A DNA stretch of 64,000 nucleotides, taken from assembly GCF_019977395.1 (NCBI RefSeq), contig NZ_AP024660.1:62001-126000 (forward strand), written 5' to 3'. Source of the stretch: Arthrobacter sp. NicSoilC5. GTDB lineage: Bacteria; Actinomycetota; Actinomycetes; Actinomycetales; Micrococcaceae. The translations under genes and the position numbers were made by a program. Below the pieces are notes generated by a model. That model ran no database searches. It was not told the origin of the DNA and saw nothing but the letters and a program-made list of their open reading frames with translations. This document shows, in pieces, positions 1 to 7,598 of the stretch (its first letter is position 1; every line of letters begins with the position of its first letter).

Positions 1-360
1 AAGCTGAGCGAGGAGCAGCTCCGTACCGAGTCCGGCGCCAGCGTACCGCTCCTGCAGTCCCTCCTGAGCTTCGGCCTCATCAGCCACAGCAACGGCCAGT
101 TCGACGAGCACGCCCTCCAGGTGGCCCGCGCCTGCGTCCAGCTGGAAAGCCACGGCCTGGAACCACGGCACCTGAGGCCCTTCCAGGCAGCAGCCGAACG
201 GGAATTCGGCCTCGTGGAACGCGCTGTCGCGCCGCTTGCCTCACGCAAGGACTCGGCATCCCAGGCACGCGCGGCAGAGGCGGCCCGCGAGATCAGCGAT
301 CTTTGCCTCACCCTGCACCGGGCCCTGGTGCAGGACCACATCTCACGCATGGACATCTGA
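1..360 (+). CDS. ftsR: FtsR-type MerR family regulator, C-terminal part
   Basis: The frame is open from the first base, so the 5' end lies outside the window. About 119 residues are visible. They lack the N-terminal helix-turn-helix and show the mostly helical, Arg/Ala-rich C-terminal half seen in the Rv1828/FtsR group of MerR-like proteins. In corynebacteria FtsR activates ftsZ. The call rests mainly on context: in actinobacteria an FHA-protein gene, this regulator, a bifunctional nuclease gene and a second MerR gene are commonly consecutive, and the last two follow here. Its TGA overlaps the next ATG by one base, so the two are probably translationally coupled. The visible part alone would not identify it. 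Confidence 0.7.
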   Translation, partial: KLSEEQLRTESGASVPLLQSLLSFGLISHSNGQFDEHALQVARACVQLESHGLEPRHLRPFQAAAEREFGLVERAVAPLASRKDSASQARAAEAAREISDLCLTLHRALVQDHISRMDI

Positions 361-863
361 TGATCGAAGTCGAGATTGTAGGCGTTCGCATCGAACTGCC
401 TTCCAACCAGCCGCTGGTCCTGCTCAAAGAGATGCACGGCGAACGCCACGTTCCCATTTGGATCGGCACCCCGGAAGCCAGCGCCATCGCCCTGGCCCAG
501 CAGGGCGTGGTCCCGCCCCGGCCCATGACCCACGATCTCCTGGTGGACGTGGTGGAGTCGCTGGGCCACTCCGTGGTCAGCGTCAACATCGTGGCCGTGG
601 AGGACAACATCTTCTACGGGCAGCTGCAGTTCGAAAACGGCACCACCGTTAGCTCGCGCGCCTCGGACGCGCTGGCGGTCGCGCTGCGCGCCAAGTGCCG
701 GATCTGGTGTGCCGATTCCGTAATGGACGAGGCAGGCGTCCGCATTACAGAGCACGACGAGGGGGAAGACGCCGAGCCGGGCCCCACCGTGGACGAGGAG
801 CGCGAACTGCGGCGTTTCCGTGAATTCCTGGACGACGTGGAACCAGAGGACTTCGACGGCTAA
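360..863 (+). CDS. Bifunctional nuclease family protein (DUF151, Rv1829-like)
   Basis: This 167-residue protein begins MIEVEIVGVRIELPS and carries the DUF151 core (a PIWIG-type segment, then SRASDALAVALR) over about residues 1-130, followed by an acidic tail. Plant and bacterial relatives have been assigned nuclease activity, but the role in actinobacteria is not settled. ATG 360 is chosen because it overlaps the upstream TGA (TGATG) and gives the usual family N-terminus; a longer reading from 303 would run into the preceding gene. It sits between two MerR regulators, the standard actinobacterial arrangement. Confidence 0.9.
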   Translation: MIEVEIVGVRIELPSNQPLVLLKEMHGERHVPIWIGTPEASAIALAQQGVVPPRPMTHDLLVDVVESLGHSVVSVNIVAVEDNIFYGQLQFENGTTVSSRASDALAVALRAKCRIWCADSVMDEAGVRITEHDEGEDAEPGPTVDEERELRRFREFLDDVEPEDFDG

Positions 864-869
864 GGTCAC

Positions 870-887
870 GTTAAGGTTAAAGTTAAG
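870..887 (+). repeat. Three tandem GTTAAR hexamers
   Basis: GTTAAG, GTTAAA and GTTAAG lie head to tail just after the DUF151 stop codon, in the gap before the second MerR gene. They could be regulator half-sites or simple slippage. Confidence 0.6.
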
Positions 888-918
888 GCTGAAAGTTTCG
901 ACACGCCTCTTCGAAGCC

Positions 919-939
919 CCCGAGGTCTTTGACCTCGGG
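919..939 (+). terminator. Hairpin between the DUF151 and MerR genes
   Basis: A perfect 9-bp stem (CCCGAGGTC / GACCTCGGG) closes a TTT loop. No T-run follows, so it may be a weak terminator or a processing hairpin for the ftsR-DUF151 transcript. Confidence 0.4.
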
Positions 940-1096
940 ACCCGCCGGGCCTAACGTCGAAGTATCAAGTTCCCTTGCTTACGGCAGCCGCGCAAGTCAC
1001 ACTGGAAAGTGCGCCCCGCGGAGAAATTACACCCATGGTCTTCATGCCAAGGATGCTGTATCAGTTCCGGGGGAGCGTACGACAAGGAGGATCCAG

Positions 1097-1690
1097 GTGA
1101 GTCCCAAAGGCGAAGCAGGCGGGCTTAAACAGCCCACGGCTGGTGTTGCTGTGCCCGTGAGCGGTGCCCAAGGCCTCCTGTTCACCGAAGACCTGCCGGT
1201 ACTGGATGAGGACGCCGGCTACCGTGGCCCCACTGCCTGCAAGGCCGCAGGCATCACCTACCGCCAGCTCGATTACTGGGCCCGCACTGGACTGGTCGAA
1301 CCGGCCGTCCGCGGCGCCGCCGGCTCAGGCTCGCAGCGGCTCTACGGATTCCGCGACATCCTGGTCCTCAAAGTGGTCAAAAGGCTCCTCGACACCGGAG
1401 TTTCCCTCCAGCAGATCCGCACCGCCGTGGAACACCTGCGGGAGCGCGGCGTTGAGGACCTGGCACAGATTACGCTCATGAGCGACGGCGCCAGCGTCTA
1501 CGAGTGCACCTCCGCCGATGAGGTCATTGACCTGGTGCAGGGCGGCCAGGGCGTGTTCGGCATCGCAGTGGGACGCGTATGGCGCGAGGTCGAGGGCAGC
1601 CTCGCATCGCTGCCCAGCGAGCACGCCGCCGAACAGTCCTTTCCGGACGACGAACTAAGCAAGCGCCGGGCAGCGCGGAAGATCAGCTGA
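1097..1690 (+). CDS. MerR family transcriptional regulator (Rv1830-like)
   Basis: This 197-residue protein has a MerR winged helix-turn-helix at about residues 45-115. Recognisable pieces are the YRGPTACKAAGITYRQLDYWARTG segment in two parts (YRGPTACKAAG, then ITYRQLDYWARTG) and the wing followed by the GVSLQQIRTAVEHL helix. GTG 1097 is chosen because AAGGAGG lies six bases upstream; longer readings back to 929 run through non-coding sequence. It resembles the Rv1830 group. A strong bidirectional hairpin ends it. The roughly 230-bp leader is large enough for its own promoter, so it is probably transcribed apart from the two upstream genes. Confidence 0.88.
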   Translation: MSPKGEAGGLKQPTAGVAVPVSGAQGLLFTEDLPVLDEDAGYRGPTACKAAGITYRQLDYWARTGLVEPAVRGAAGSGSQRLYGFRDILVLKVVKRLLDTGVSLQQIRTAVEHLRERGVEDLAQITLMSDGASVYECTSADEVIDLVQGGQGVFGIAVGRVWREVEGSLASLPSEHAAEQSFPDDELSKRRAARKIS

Positions 1691-1705
1691 CCCACCCGCA
1701 GCCAT

Positions 1706-1751
1706 ACGAATAAGGGGCCGCCCTCCAGCTGGAGGGCGGCCCCTTATTCGT
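1706..1751. terminator. Bidirectional terminator between MerR and ParA genes
   Basis: An almost perfect palindrome (ACGAATAAGGGGCCGCCCTCC with its complement around AGCT) lies between two convergent genes. A/T-rich flanks on both sides suit termination in both directions. Confidence 0.9.
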
Positions 1752-1790
1752 TTACGCGCTGTGGTTTTTGCGGCCTGCGGAACGTCCCGG

Positions 1791-2609
1791 TCAGCGGGCG
1801 CGGCTGCGGAGGCCGCTGCCGGCCGTCATCAGGTTGGACAGCAGGTCGTCAAACAAGCCGGCCGCGGACTTTGCCGAGTCACCCGGCCAATGGTGGACCG
1901 GGTGGGCTGCGCCCTGGATCTGCTGCCAGTTGGCCTGCTCGGGAATGCGCGGGCTCAGCAGGAGTTCGCCGAACATGGACTCCATCTCCGCAAGCCGGTA
2001 GGTGTGCTCGGAGGAACCGCTCCGGACCCGGTTGGCAACGATTCCTGCCGGCGAAAGATTGGGCGCAAACTCCTGCTTGAACAGCTGGATGGCCCGCATG
2101 GTGCGTTCGGTACCGGCAACAGAGAACAGGCCCGGCTCGGCAACCAGGGCCACTTTGTCACTGGCCGCCCAGGCCATGCGCGTCAGGCCATTGAGCGAGG
2201 GCGGGCAGTCGACCAGGACCAGCTGGTAGTCCGCGGCGCCGGCGAGCACGGCCGAAAGCCGCCGGAGATCGCGGCGGCCAAGGTCCGGCCGGTCGTAGAT
2301 ACCGGTGTAGGCGGAGCCGACGGCGACATCCAGGACGGCGGGCCCGGAACCGTTGGAGGGGGCGCGGTCGGCCCAGCTGCTGCGCACCACGTTCTCAGCC
2401 AGCTTCGCCCGGCGCGGGCTCTTCAGCATCCTGCCGATATCCAGCTGGTCACCCGGCTGCACGCCTAGGGCGGTGGTGGCGTCGGCGTGCGGATCCAGGT
2501 CCACCACCAGCGTGCGTACTCCTGCGGCCAGCGCCGCAGACGCCAATCCTGTGGTGACGGAAGTCTTGCCGACTCCACCCTTGAGGCTGCTGATGCTGAC
2601 TACTTGCAC
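1791..2609 (-). CDS. ParA/MinD-type ATPase, orphan
   Basis: This 272-residue P-loop ATPase opens with a deviant Walker A (SLKGGVGKTS, about residues 6-15), followed by VVDLDPHADAT (Walker A') and LVLVDCPPSLN (Walker B). These are the marks of ParA/Soj-type dimeric ATPases that position DNA or other cargo. No parB-like gene or parS-like palindrome is near. GTG 2609 is preferred over TTG 2621 because a TAGGTT -10 hexamer ends at 2622, immediately before that TTG; the GTG gives the common start VQVVSISSLKGG. It converges on the MerR gene. The cargo is unknown: it could be a second chromosome-segregation or a protein-localisation ATPase. Confidence 0.88.
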   Translation of the reverse strand: MQVVSISSLKGGVGKTSVTTGLASAALAAGVRTLVVDLDPHADATTALGVQPGDQLDIGRMLKSPRRAKLAENVVRSSWADRAPSNGSGPAVLDVAVGSAYTGIYDRPDLGRRDLRRLSAVLAGAADYQLVLVDCPPSLNGLTRMAWAASDKVALVAEPGLFSVAGTERTMRAIQLFKQEFAPNLSPAGIVANRVRSGSSEHTYRLAEMESMFGELLLSPRIPEQANWQQIQGAAHPVHHWPGDSAKSAAGLFDDLLSNLMTAGSGLRSRAR

Positions 2610-2621
2610 TTGAGAGACCAA

Positions 2622-2627
2622 AACCTA
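2622..2627 (-). promoter_or_regulatory. Candidate -10 of the ParA-type ATPase gene
   Basis: TAGGTT on the minus strand lies 12 bases from GTG 2609, predicting a leader of only about six bases. Confidence 0.5.
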
Positions 2628-2830
2628 ACGCCGGATGCCGTGTTGGGGGTAATGTTTGCCTCGGCAGAGCCGAAGCCGGACGGTCCTGCCGCCCTACTCA
2701 TCATATGTTGATGCGTCGGCGAATCCTGCTTTATCGGGCGTCGGCATGGCACCGACTGTGCTGCCGGGGCGGTTTCCGCCAGCCAGGCTGAAAGCGTTCG
2801 GGACATGACGGGAAAATCTGTGACCGTGGC

Positions 2831-2844
2831 CACAAAGATTTGTG
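2831..2844. promoter_or_regulatory. Inverted repeat in the pyc upstream region
   Basis: CACAAA-GA-TTTGTG is a 6-bp inverted repeat. Its right arm overlaps a weak possible promoter (TTGTGT at 2840-2845, 16-bp spacer, TAGACA at 2862-2867) for pyruvate carboxylase. The gap 2610-2910 otherwise shows only the divergent ParA promoter and no gene. Confidence 0.35.
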
Positions 2845-2910
2845 TTTGTCCTTGCAGGTCCTAGACACTGTGACCACTCATCGATCCACCCGCAATGATG
2901 CAGGAGAAGT

Positions 2911-5900
2911 ATGTTTTCCAAAGTTCTGGTGGCCAACCGCGGCGAAATCGCGATCAGGGCCTTCCGCGCCGGCTACGAGCTGGGCGCTAAGACCGTTGCC
3001 GTTTTTCCCCAAGAGGACCGTAACTCGATCCACCGCCAGAAAGCGGACGAGGCCTACCTGATTGGCGAGGAAGGACATCCCGTCCGCGCATACCTGGACG
3101 TGGCGGAAGTGGTGCGCGTCGCGAAGGAGTCCGGCGCAGACGCCATCTACCCGGGCTACGGTTTCCTCTCCGAGAACCCGGAACTGGCACGAGCCGCAAA
3201 GGAAGCCGGCATCACTTTCGTGGGTCCGCCCGCCGAAGTGCTTGAGCTCGCCGGCAACAAGGTGGCGGCCCTGAAGGCGGCCCGGGAGGCCGGGGTGCCG
3301 GTCCTGAAGTCCAGCGAGCCGTCCAAAGACCTGGACGAGCTCCTGGCCGCCGCCGATGAGATCGGATTCCCCATTTTCGCCAAGGCCGTGGCCGGCGGCG
3401 GCGGCCGCGGCATGCGGCGGGTGGACACCCGCGAGGCACTGCCCGAAGCACTGAAGTCGGCCATGCGCGAAGCCGATGCTGCGTTCGGTGATCCCACCAT
3501 GTTCCTGGAGCAGGCGGTCCTTCGACCGCGGCACATCGAAGTGCAGATCCTCGCGGACGCCGAGGGCAACGTCATGCACCTCTTCGAGCGTGACTGCTCC
3601 ATCCAGCGGAGGCACCAGAAGGTCATCGAGATCGCGCCCGCCCCGAACCTGGACGACAGCATCCGCCAGGCGCTCTACCGCGATGCGGTGAAGTTCGCCA
3701 AGGCACTCAAATACGTCAACGCCGGCACCGTGGAATTCCTGGTGGACACCGAAGGCGAGCGGGCAGGCCAGCACGTCTTCATCGAAATGAACCCCCGCAT
3801 CCAGGTGGAGCACACCGTCACCGAAGAAGTCACCGACGTGGACCTGGTCCAGGCTCAGATGCGGATCGCCTCCGGTGAGACGCTCGCCGACCTCGGACTG
3901 TCCCAGGACACGGTCAGGCTTCGCGGCGCCGCCTTGCAGAGCCGCATCACCACCGAGGACCCCGCAAATGGTTTCCGCCCCGACGTCGGAAAGATCACCG
4001 GCTACCGCTCGGCAGGCGGTGCCGGTGTCCGCCTGGACGGCGGCACGGTCTACTCCGGTGCCGAGATCAGCCCCCACTTCGACTCAATGCTGGTCAAGCT
4101 CACCTGCCGCGGCAGGGATTACCCCGCCGCGGTTGCCCGCGCCCGCCGGGCACTTGCGGAGTTCCGCATCCGCGGCGTCTCCACGAACATCCCCTTCCTC
4201 CAGGCTGTGCTGGATGACCCGGACTTCATCGCCGGAGATGTGGCCACGAACTTCATCGACCAGCGCCCGGAACTGCTCAAGGCCCGCGTCTCGGCCGACC
4301 GCGGCACCAAGCTCTTGACCTGGCTGGCCGACGTCACCGTCAACAAGCCCAACGGCGACCTGGCCGTGCATTCGGACCCGGCCCACAAGCTGCCCGACGT
4401 CAAGGACATGCAGGCAGGACCCGGTTCACGCCAGAAGCTTCTCGAGCTGGGCCCGGAGGGCTTCGCGAAGGCACTGCGTGAGCAGAACGCCGTTGCCGTC
4501 ACCGACACCACCTTCCGTGACGCGCACCAGTCCCTGCTGGCCACGCGTGTCCGCACCCGCGACCTCGTCGCCGCCGGCCCCGCCGTTACGGCCCTCATGC
4601 CGCAGTTGCTGTCCGTCGAGGCCTGGGGCGGCGCCACCTATGATGTGGCACTGCGCTTCCTGGGCGAGGACCCCTGGGACCGGCTCGCCGCACTGCGCAA
4701 GGCCATGCCCAACGTCTGCATCCAGATGCTGCTGCGTGGCCGCAACACCGTGGGCTATACCCCTTACCCCGAAGAAGTGACTGAAGCTTTCGTCAACGAG
4801 GCTGCCGCCACGGGCATTGACATCTTCCGCATCTTCGACGCCCTGAACGACGTCAACCAGATGGCTCCTGCCATCCGCGCGGTCCGGGCCACCGGCACCG
4901 CCGTCGCAGAGGTGGCGCTTTGCTACACCGGCGACATGCTGGACCCGGAAGAGAAGCTCTACACCCTGGACTACTACCTGGGGCTGGCACAGAAGATTGT
5001 CGACGCCGGAGCCCACATCCTGGCCATCAAGGACATGGCCGGGCTGCTTCGGCCCGCTGCCGCCGCCAAGCTCGTCGCGGCGCTGCGTGAACGCTTCGAC
5101 CTGCCCGTCCACCTGCACACCCACGACACTGCCGGCGGCCAGCTGGCTACGCTCCTGGCGGCTGTCGACGCCGGTGTGGATGCCGTGGACGTGGCTTCCG
5201 CATCCCTGGCCGGCACCACCAGCCAGGTGTCGGCGTCGGCCCTTGTTGCTGCGCTGGCCCACACGCCCCGGGACACCGGCCTCAGCCTGGACGCCGTCAG
5301 CTCGCTTGAGCCGTACTGGGAGGCCGTCCGCCGCGTCTACGCGCCGTTCGAGTCCGGCCTGCCCGGCCCCACCGGCCGGGTGTACAAGCACGAGATCCCC
5401 GGCGGGCAGCTCTCCAACCTGCGCCAGCAGGCCATGGCCCTGGGCCTGGGGGAGCGGTTCGAAGCGATCGAGGACATGTACACGGCAGCCGACCGGATCC
5501 TTGGCCACCTGGTCAAGGTGACGCCGTCCTCCAAGGTGGTGGGCGACCTCGCCCTGCACCTGGTGGGACTCAACGCGGACCCCGCCGACTTCGAGGCCAA
5601 CCCGCAGAACTACGACATCCCCGATTCCGTCATCGGCTTCCTGTCCGGCGAGCTCGGCGATCCTCCCGGAGGCTGGCCGGAACCCTTCCGCACGAAGGCC
5701 CTGCAGGGCAGGAGCGTCAAGGTCCGCGACGTCGAGCTCAGCGCCGAGGACAGCGCAGCGCTCAAGTCCGACTCCAAGACCCGGCAGCACACACTGAACC
5801 GGCTGCTTTTCGACGGGCCCACCAAGGACTACCTGAAGAGCGTGGAGACATACGGCAACATCTCGGTGCTGGATACCCGTGATTACCTCTACGGCCTCCA

Positions 5901-6309
5901 GCGCGGAACCGAGCACGAAATCCAGCTGGAACGCGGCGTACGGTTGATCGCCTCCCTGGAGGCCGTGTCGGAGCCGGACGAGAAGGGCATGCGCACCGTC
6001 ATGTGCACCTTGAACGGCCAGTCCCGTCCCGTGGTGGTGCGCGACCGTTCCGTGGTGAGCAACGTCAAGGCCGCTGAGAAGGCCGATCCCGCGCAGCCCG
6101 GCCAGGTGGCCGCCCCCTTCGCCGGTGCCGTCACCGTCACCGTCAAGCCAGGGGAGACGGTCAAGGCCGGAGACACCGTGGCCACCATCGAGGCAATGAA
6201 GATGGAAGCGTCCATTACGACGCCGGTAGCCGGCAAGGTGTCCCGCCTCGCCATCTCCGCCGTGGAACAGGTCCAGGGCGGAGACCTGCTGCTGGTCATC
6301 GACCAGTAG
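2911..6309 (+). CDS. pyc: Pyruvate carboxylase
   Basis: This 1132-residue protein is the full-length single-chain enzyme that carboxylates pyruvate to oxaloacetate with ATP and bicarbonate, refilling the TCA cycle in the cytoplasm. Domains run in the usual order. The biotin carboxylase part (about 1-455) has the glycine-rich GGGGRGMRRV loop and the FIEMNPRIQVEHTVTE motif. The carboxyltransferase barrel (about 530-800) starts at TDTTFRDAHQSLLATR. The C-terminal biotinyl domain has EAMKMEA with biotin-accepting Lys at about 1097. ATG 2911 has AGGAG six bases upstream. It stands alone between a divergent ATPase gene and its own terminator. Confidence 0.98.
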   Translation: MFSKVLVANRGEIAIRAFRAGYELGAKTVAVFPQEDRNSIHRQKADEAYLIGEEGHPVRAYLDVAEVVRVAKESGADAIYPGYGFLSENPELARAAKEAGITFVGPPAEVLELAGNKVAALKAAREAGVPVLKSSEPSKDLDELLAAADEIGFPIFAKAVAGGGGRGMRRVDTREALPEALKSAMREADAAFGDPTMFLEQAVLRPRHIEVQILADAEGNVMHLFERDCSIQRRHQKVIEIAPAPNLDDSIRQALYRDAVKFAKALKYVNAGTVEFLVDTEGERAGQHVFIEMNPRIQVEHTVTEEVTDVDLVQAQMRIASGETLADLGLSQDTVRLRGAALQSRITTEDPANGFRPDVGKITGYRSAGGAGVRLDGGTVYSGAEISPHFDSMLVKLTCRGRDYPAAVARARRALAEFRIRGVSTNIPFLQAVLDDPDFIAGDVATNFIDQRPELLKARVSADRGTKLLTWLADVTVNKPNGDLAVHSDPAHKLPDVKDMQAGPGSRQKLLELGPEGFAKALREQNAVAVTDTTFRDAHQSLLATRVRTRDLVAAGPAVTALMPQLLSVEAWGGATYDVALRFLGEDPWDRLAALRKAMPNVCIQMLLRGRNTVGYTPYPEEVTEAFVNEAAATGIDIFRIFDALNDVNQMAPAIRAVRATGTAVAEVALCYTGDMLDPEEKLYTLDYYLGLAQKIVDAGAHILAIKDMAGLLRPAAAAKLVAALRERFDLPVHLHTHDTAGGQLATLLAAVDAGVDAVDVASASLAGTTSQVSASALVAALAHTPRDTGLSLDAVSSLEPYWEAVRRVYAPFESGLPGPTGRVYKHEIPGGQLSNLRQQAMALGLGERFEAIEDMYTAADRILGHLVKVTPSSKVVGDLALHLVGLNADPADFEANPQNYDIPDSVIGFLSGELGDPPGGWPEPFRTKALQGRSVKVRDVELSAEDSAALKSDSKTRQHTLNRLLFDGPTKDYLKSVETYGNISVLDTRDYLYGLQRGTEHEIQLERGVRLIASLEAVSEPDEKGMRTVMCTLNGQSRPVVVRDRSVVSNVKAAEKADPAQPGQVAAPFAGAVTVTVKPGETVKAGDTVATIEAMKMEASITTPVAGKVSRLAISAVEQVQGGDLLLVIDQ

Positions 6310-6326
6310 GCTTCACCGGAGACGGC

Positions 6327-6341
6327 GAAAGGGTCCTCCCG
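6327..6341 (+). repeat. 15-bp direct repeat, copy 1
   Basis: GAAAGGGTCCTCCCG occurs here, just after pyc, without the complementary arm. The identical sequence at 7554-7568 is the left arm of a complete terminator. The two copies flank the AAA ATPase gene. Confidence 0.7.
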
Positions 6342-6347
6342 TTCGTG

Positions 6348-6410
6348 AACTGCTCCCCGGAAGTTGGACTGATGATGAATTCAGTTCCGGCCTTCGGGGA
6401 GCAGTTTTTT
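6348..6410 (+). terminator. Terminator of pyc
   Basis: AACTGCTCCCCG pairs with CGGGGAGCAGTT across a 35-base interior and is followed by six T residues in total. The long interior may form a second weak helix. Confidence 0.8.
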
Positions 6411-6466
6411 GCGTGGAGACGGGAAGCCCGCCACCCCGGGAACAGTGCGAAGCCGCAGTGGTCCGG

Positions 6467-7504
6467 TCAGGCCAGCCAGCGCCACCAGCGTGGCTGCTCC
6501 GGTTCCGGCTCCGGTTCAGGCTCCGGCTCCTCGCCGAGGGCCAGCGCGGCCTGGACGATGTCGTCCGCGGTGAGGGTCATGACGGCTTCACGATCGAGGG
6601 CGTCGAGGCTTTGTTCCTCATCGAGCGAGAGCCGCAGCGCCTGGCGGTTGAGTGCCTGCTCGAACAGCGTGCGGGCGAACCGCGCGTTGCCGGAGTCTTC
6701 GCCCGCATGGAGCCCGGTGAAGATGCGGCGCAGCATCTGGTCCGCACCCGGCTCCAGCATGTACTCGTGCTGGGCCAGCATCTGGTGGAAGATCGTCTGG
6801 AGCGCGTCCACCGAGTAATCGGGGAAGGTGATCTCACGGGCGAACCGGGAGCGCAGCCCGGGGTTCGAGAGCAGGAAGGACTCCATCAGCGCCGGATACC
6901 CTGCCACAATCACCACCAGGCGGTGGCGGTGGTCCTCCATCCGCTTGAGCAGGACCTCGATCGCCTCCGGGCCGAAGTCCATCCGGCCGTCCTCAGGGGC
7001 CAGCGCGTAGGCCTCATCGATGAACAGGACACCGTCCAGCGCGCGCCGGATCACCCGGTCCGTCTTGATGGCGGTCTGGCCGACGTACTGCCCCACCAGG
7101 CCCGAACGGTCCACCTCCACCAGGTGGCCTTTCTGCAGCAGGCCGACCGCGCGGTACATCTCGGCCAGGAGCCGGGCCACGGTGGTTTTGCCCGTGCCCG
7201 GGTTTCCCAGGAACACCAGGTGCTGTGATGTGGCAACCTCCGGCAGGCCGTGCGCCTTACGGCGTGCCTGGACCTGGAGCAGTGCGACGAGGGCCCGCAC
7301 CTGTTCCTTCACGGTTTCCAGTCCGACCAGCGCGTCGAGTTCGGCCTGCACTTCGGACAGCGGCCGGGCCGGCCCGGGCCTGGCCCCCATGAGATCGCCC
7401 ACGAGGTCGTCCACGCGCTCCGAACCGCCGGGCAGCTTGAGCTGATCGGCGAGGTGTCCGATGGTTTCGCGCAGGTCATCGAGCGGTTTGCGGCTGGCAG
7501 CCAT
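6467..7504 (-). CDS. CbxX/CfqX-type AAA ATPase
   Basis: This 345-residue protein is a single AAA+ module: Walker [10 protein letters not shown] (about 100-108), pore-type loop GQYVGQT (about 138-144), Walker [10 protein letters not shown] (about 157-165) and a downstream arginine-finger region (NPGLRSRF). The family includes the Rubisco activase CbbX, SpoVK and the EccA ATPases of type VII secretion. No Rubisco or ESX gene is nearby, so the substrate is unknown. The C-terminus ends in five Glu-Pro repeats and WWRWLA, which looks like a disordered acidic tail with an aromatic tip. A TACAGT hexamer six bases before the ATG suggests a leaderless mRNA. The gene is monocistronic. Confidence 0.9.
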   Translation of the reverse strand: MAASRKPLDDLRETIGHLADQLKLPGGSERVDDLVGDLMGARPGPARPLSEVQAELDALVGLETVKEQVRALVALLQVQARRKAHGLPEVATSQHLVFLGNPGTGKTTVARLLAEMYRAVGLLQKGHLVEVDRSGLVGQYVGQTAIKTDRVIRRALDGVLFIDEAYALAPEDGRMDFGPEAIEVLLKRMEDHRHRLVVIVAGYPALMESFLLSNPGLRSRFAREITFPDYSVDALQTIFHQMLAQHEYMLEPGADQMLRRIFTGLHAGEDSGNARFARTLFEQALNRQALRLSLDEEQSLDALDREAVMTLTADDIVQAALALGEEPEPEPEPEPEQPRWWRWLA

Positions 7505-7510
7505 GCAACC

Positions 7511-7516
7511 ACTGTA
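7511..7516 (-). promoter_or_regulatory. -10 hexamer of a leaderless AAA ATPase transcript
   Basis: TACAGT on the minus strand is separated from ATG 7504 by six bases. No Shine-Dalgarno sequence can fit in between. Confidence 0.55.
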
Positions 7517-7553
7517 GTACCCGATGCCGAACCAGGGGTGGTCCGTGGAACAG

Positions 7554-7586
7554 GAAAGGGTCCTCCCGCCATGGGAGGACCCTTTC
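7554..7586 (-). terminator. Terminator of the acyl-CoA ligase gene
   Basis: A 14-bp perfect stem (GAAAGGGTCCTCCC / GGGAGGACCCTTTC) closes a 5-base loop beyond the fadD15 stop codon. Its left arm duplicates 6327-6340. Confidence 0.8.
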
Positions 7587-7598
7587 GTGTTACCGGCC

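Noticed and set aside
2619..2621. TTG as start of the ParA-type gene
   Set aside because: It directly abuts the likely -10 hexamer; GTG 2609 gives the family N-terminus.
4426..5916. A 496-codon open frame antisense to pyc
   Set aside because: Same cause; low-complexity Gly/Val/His composition and no ribosome site or domain.
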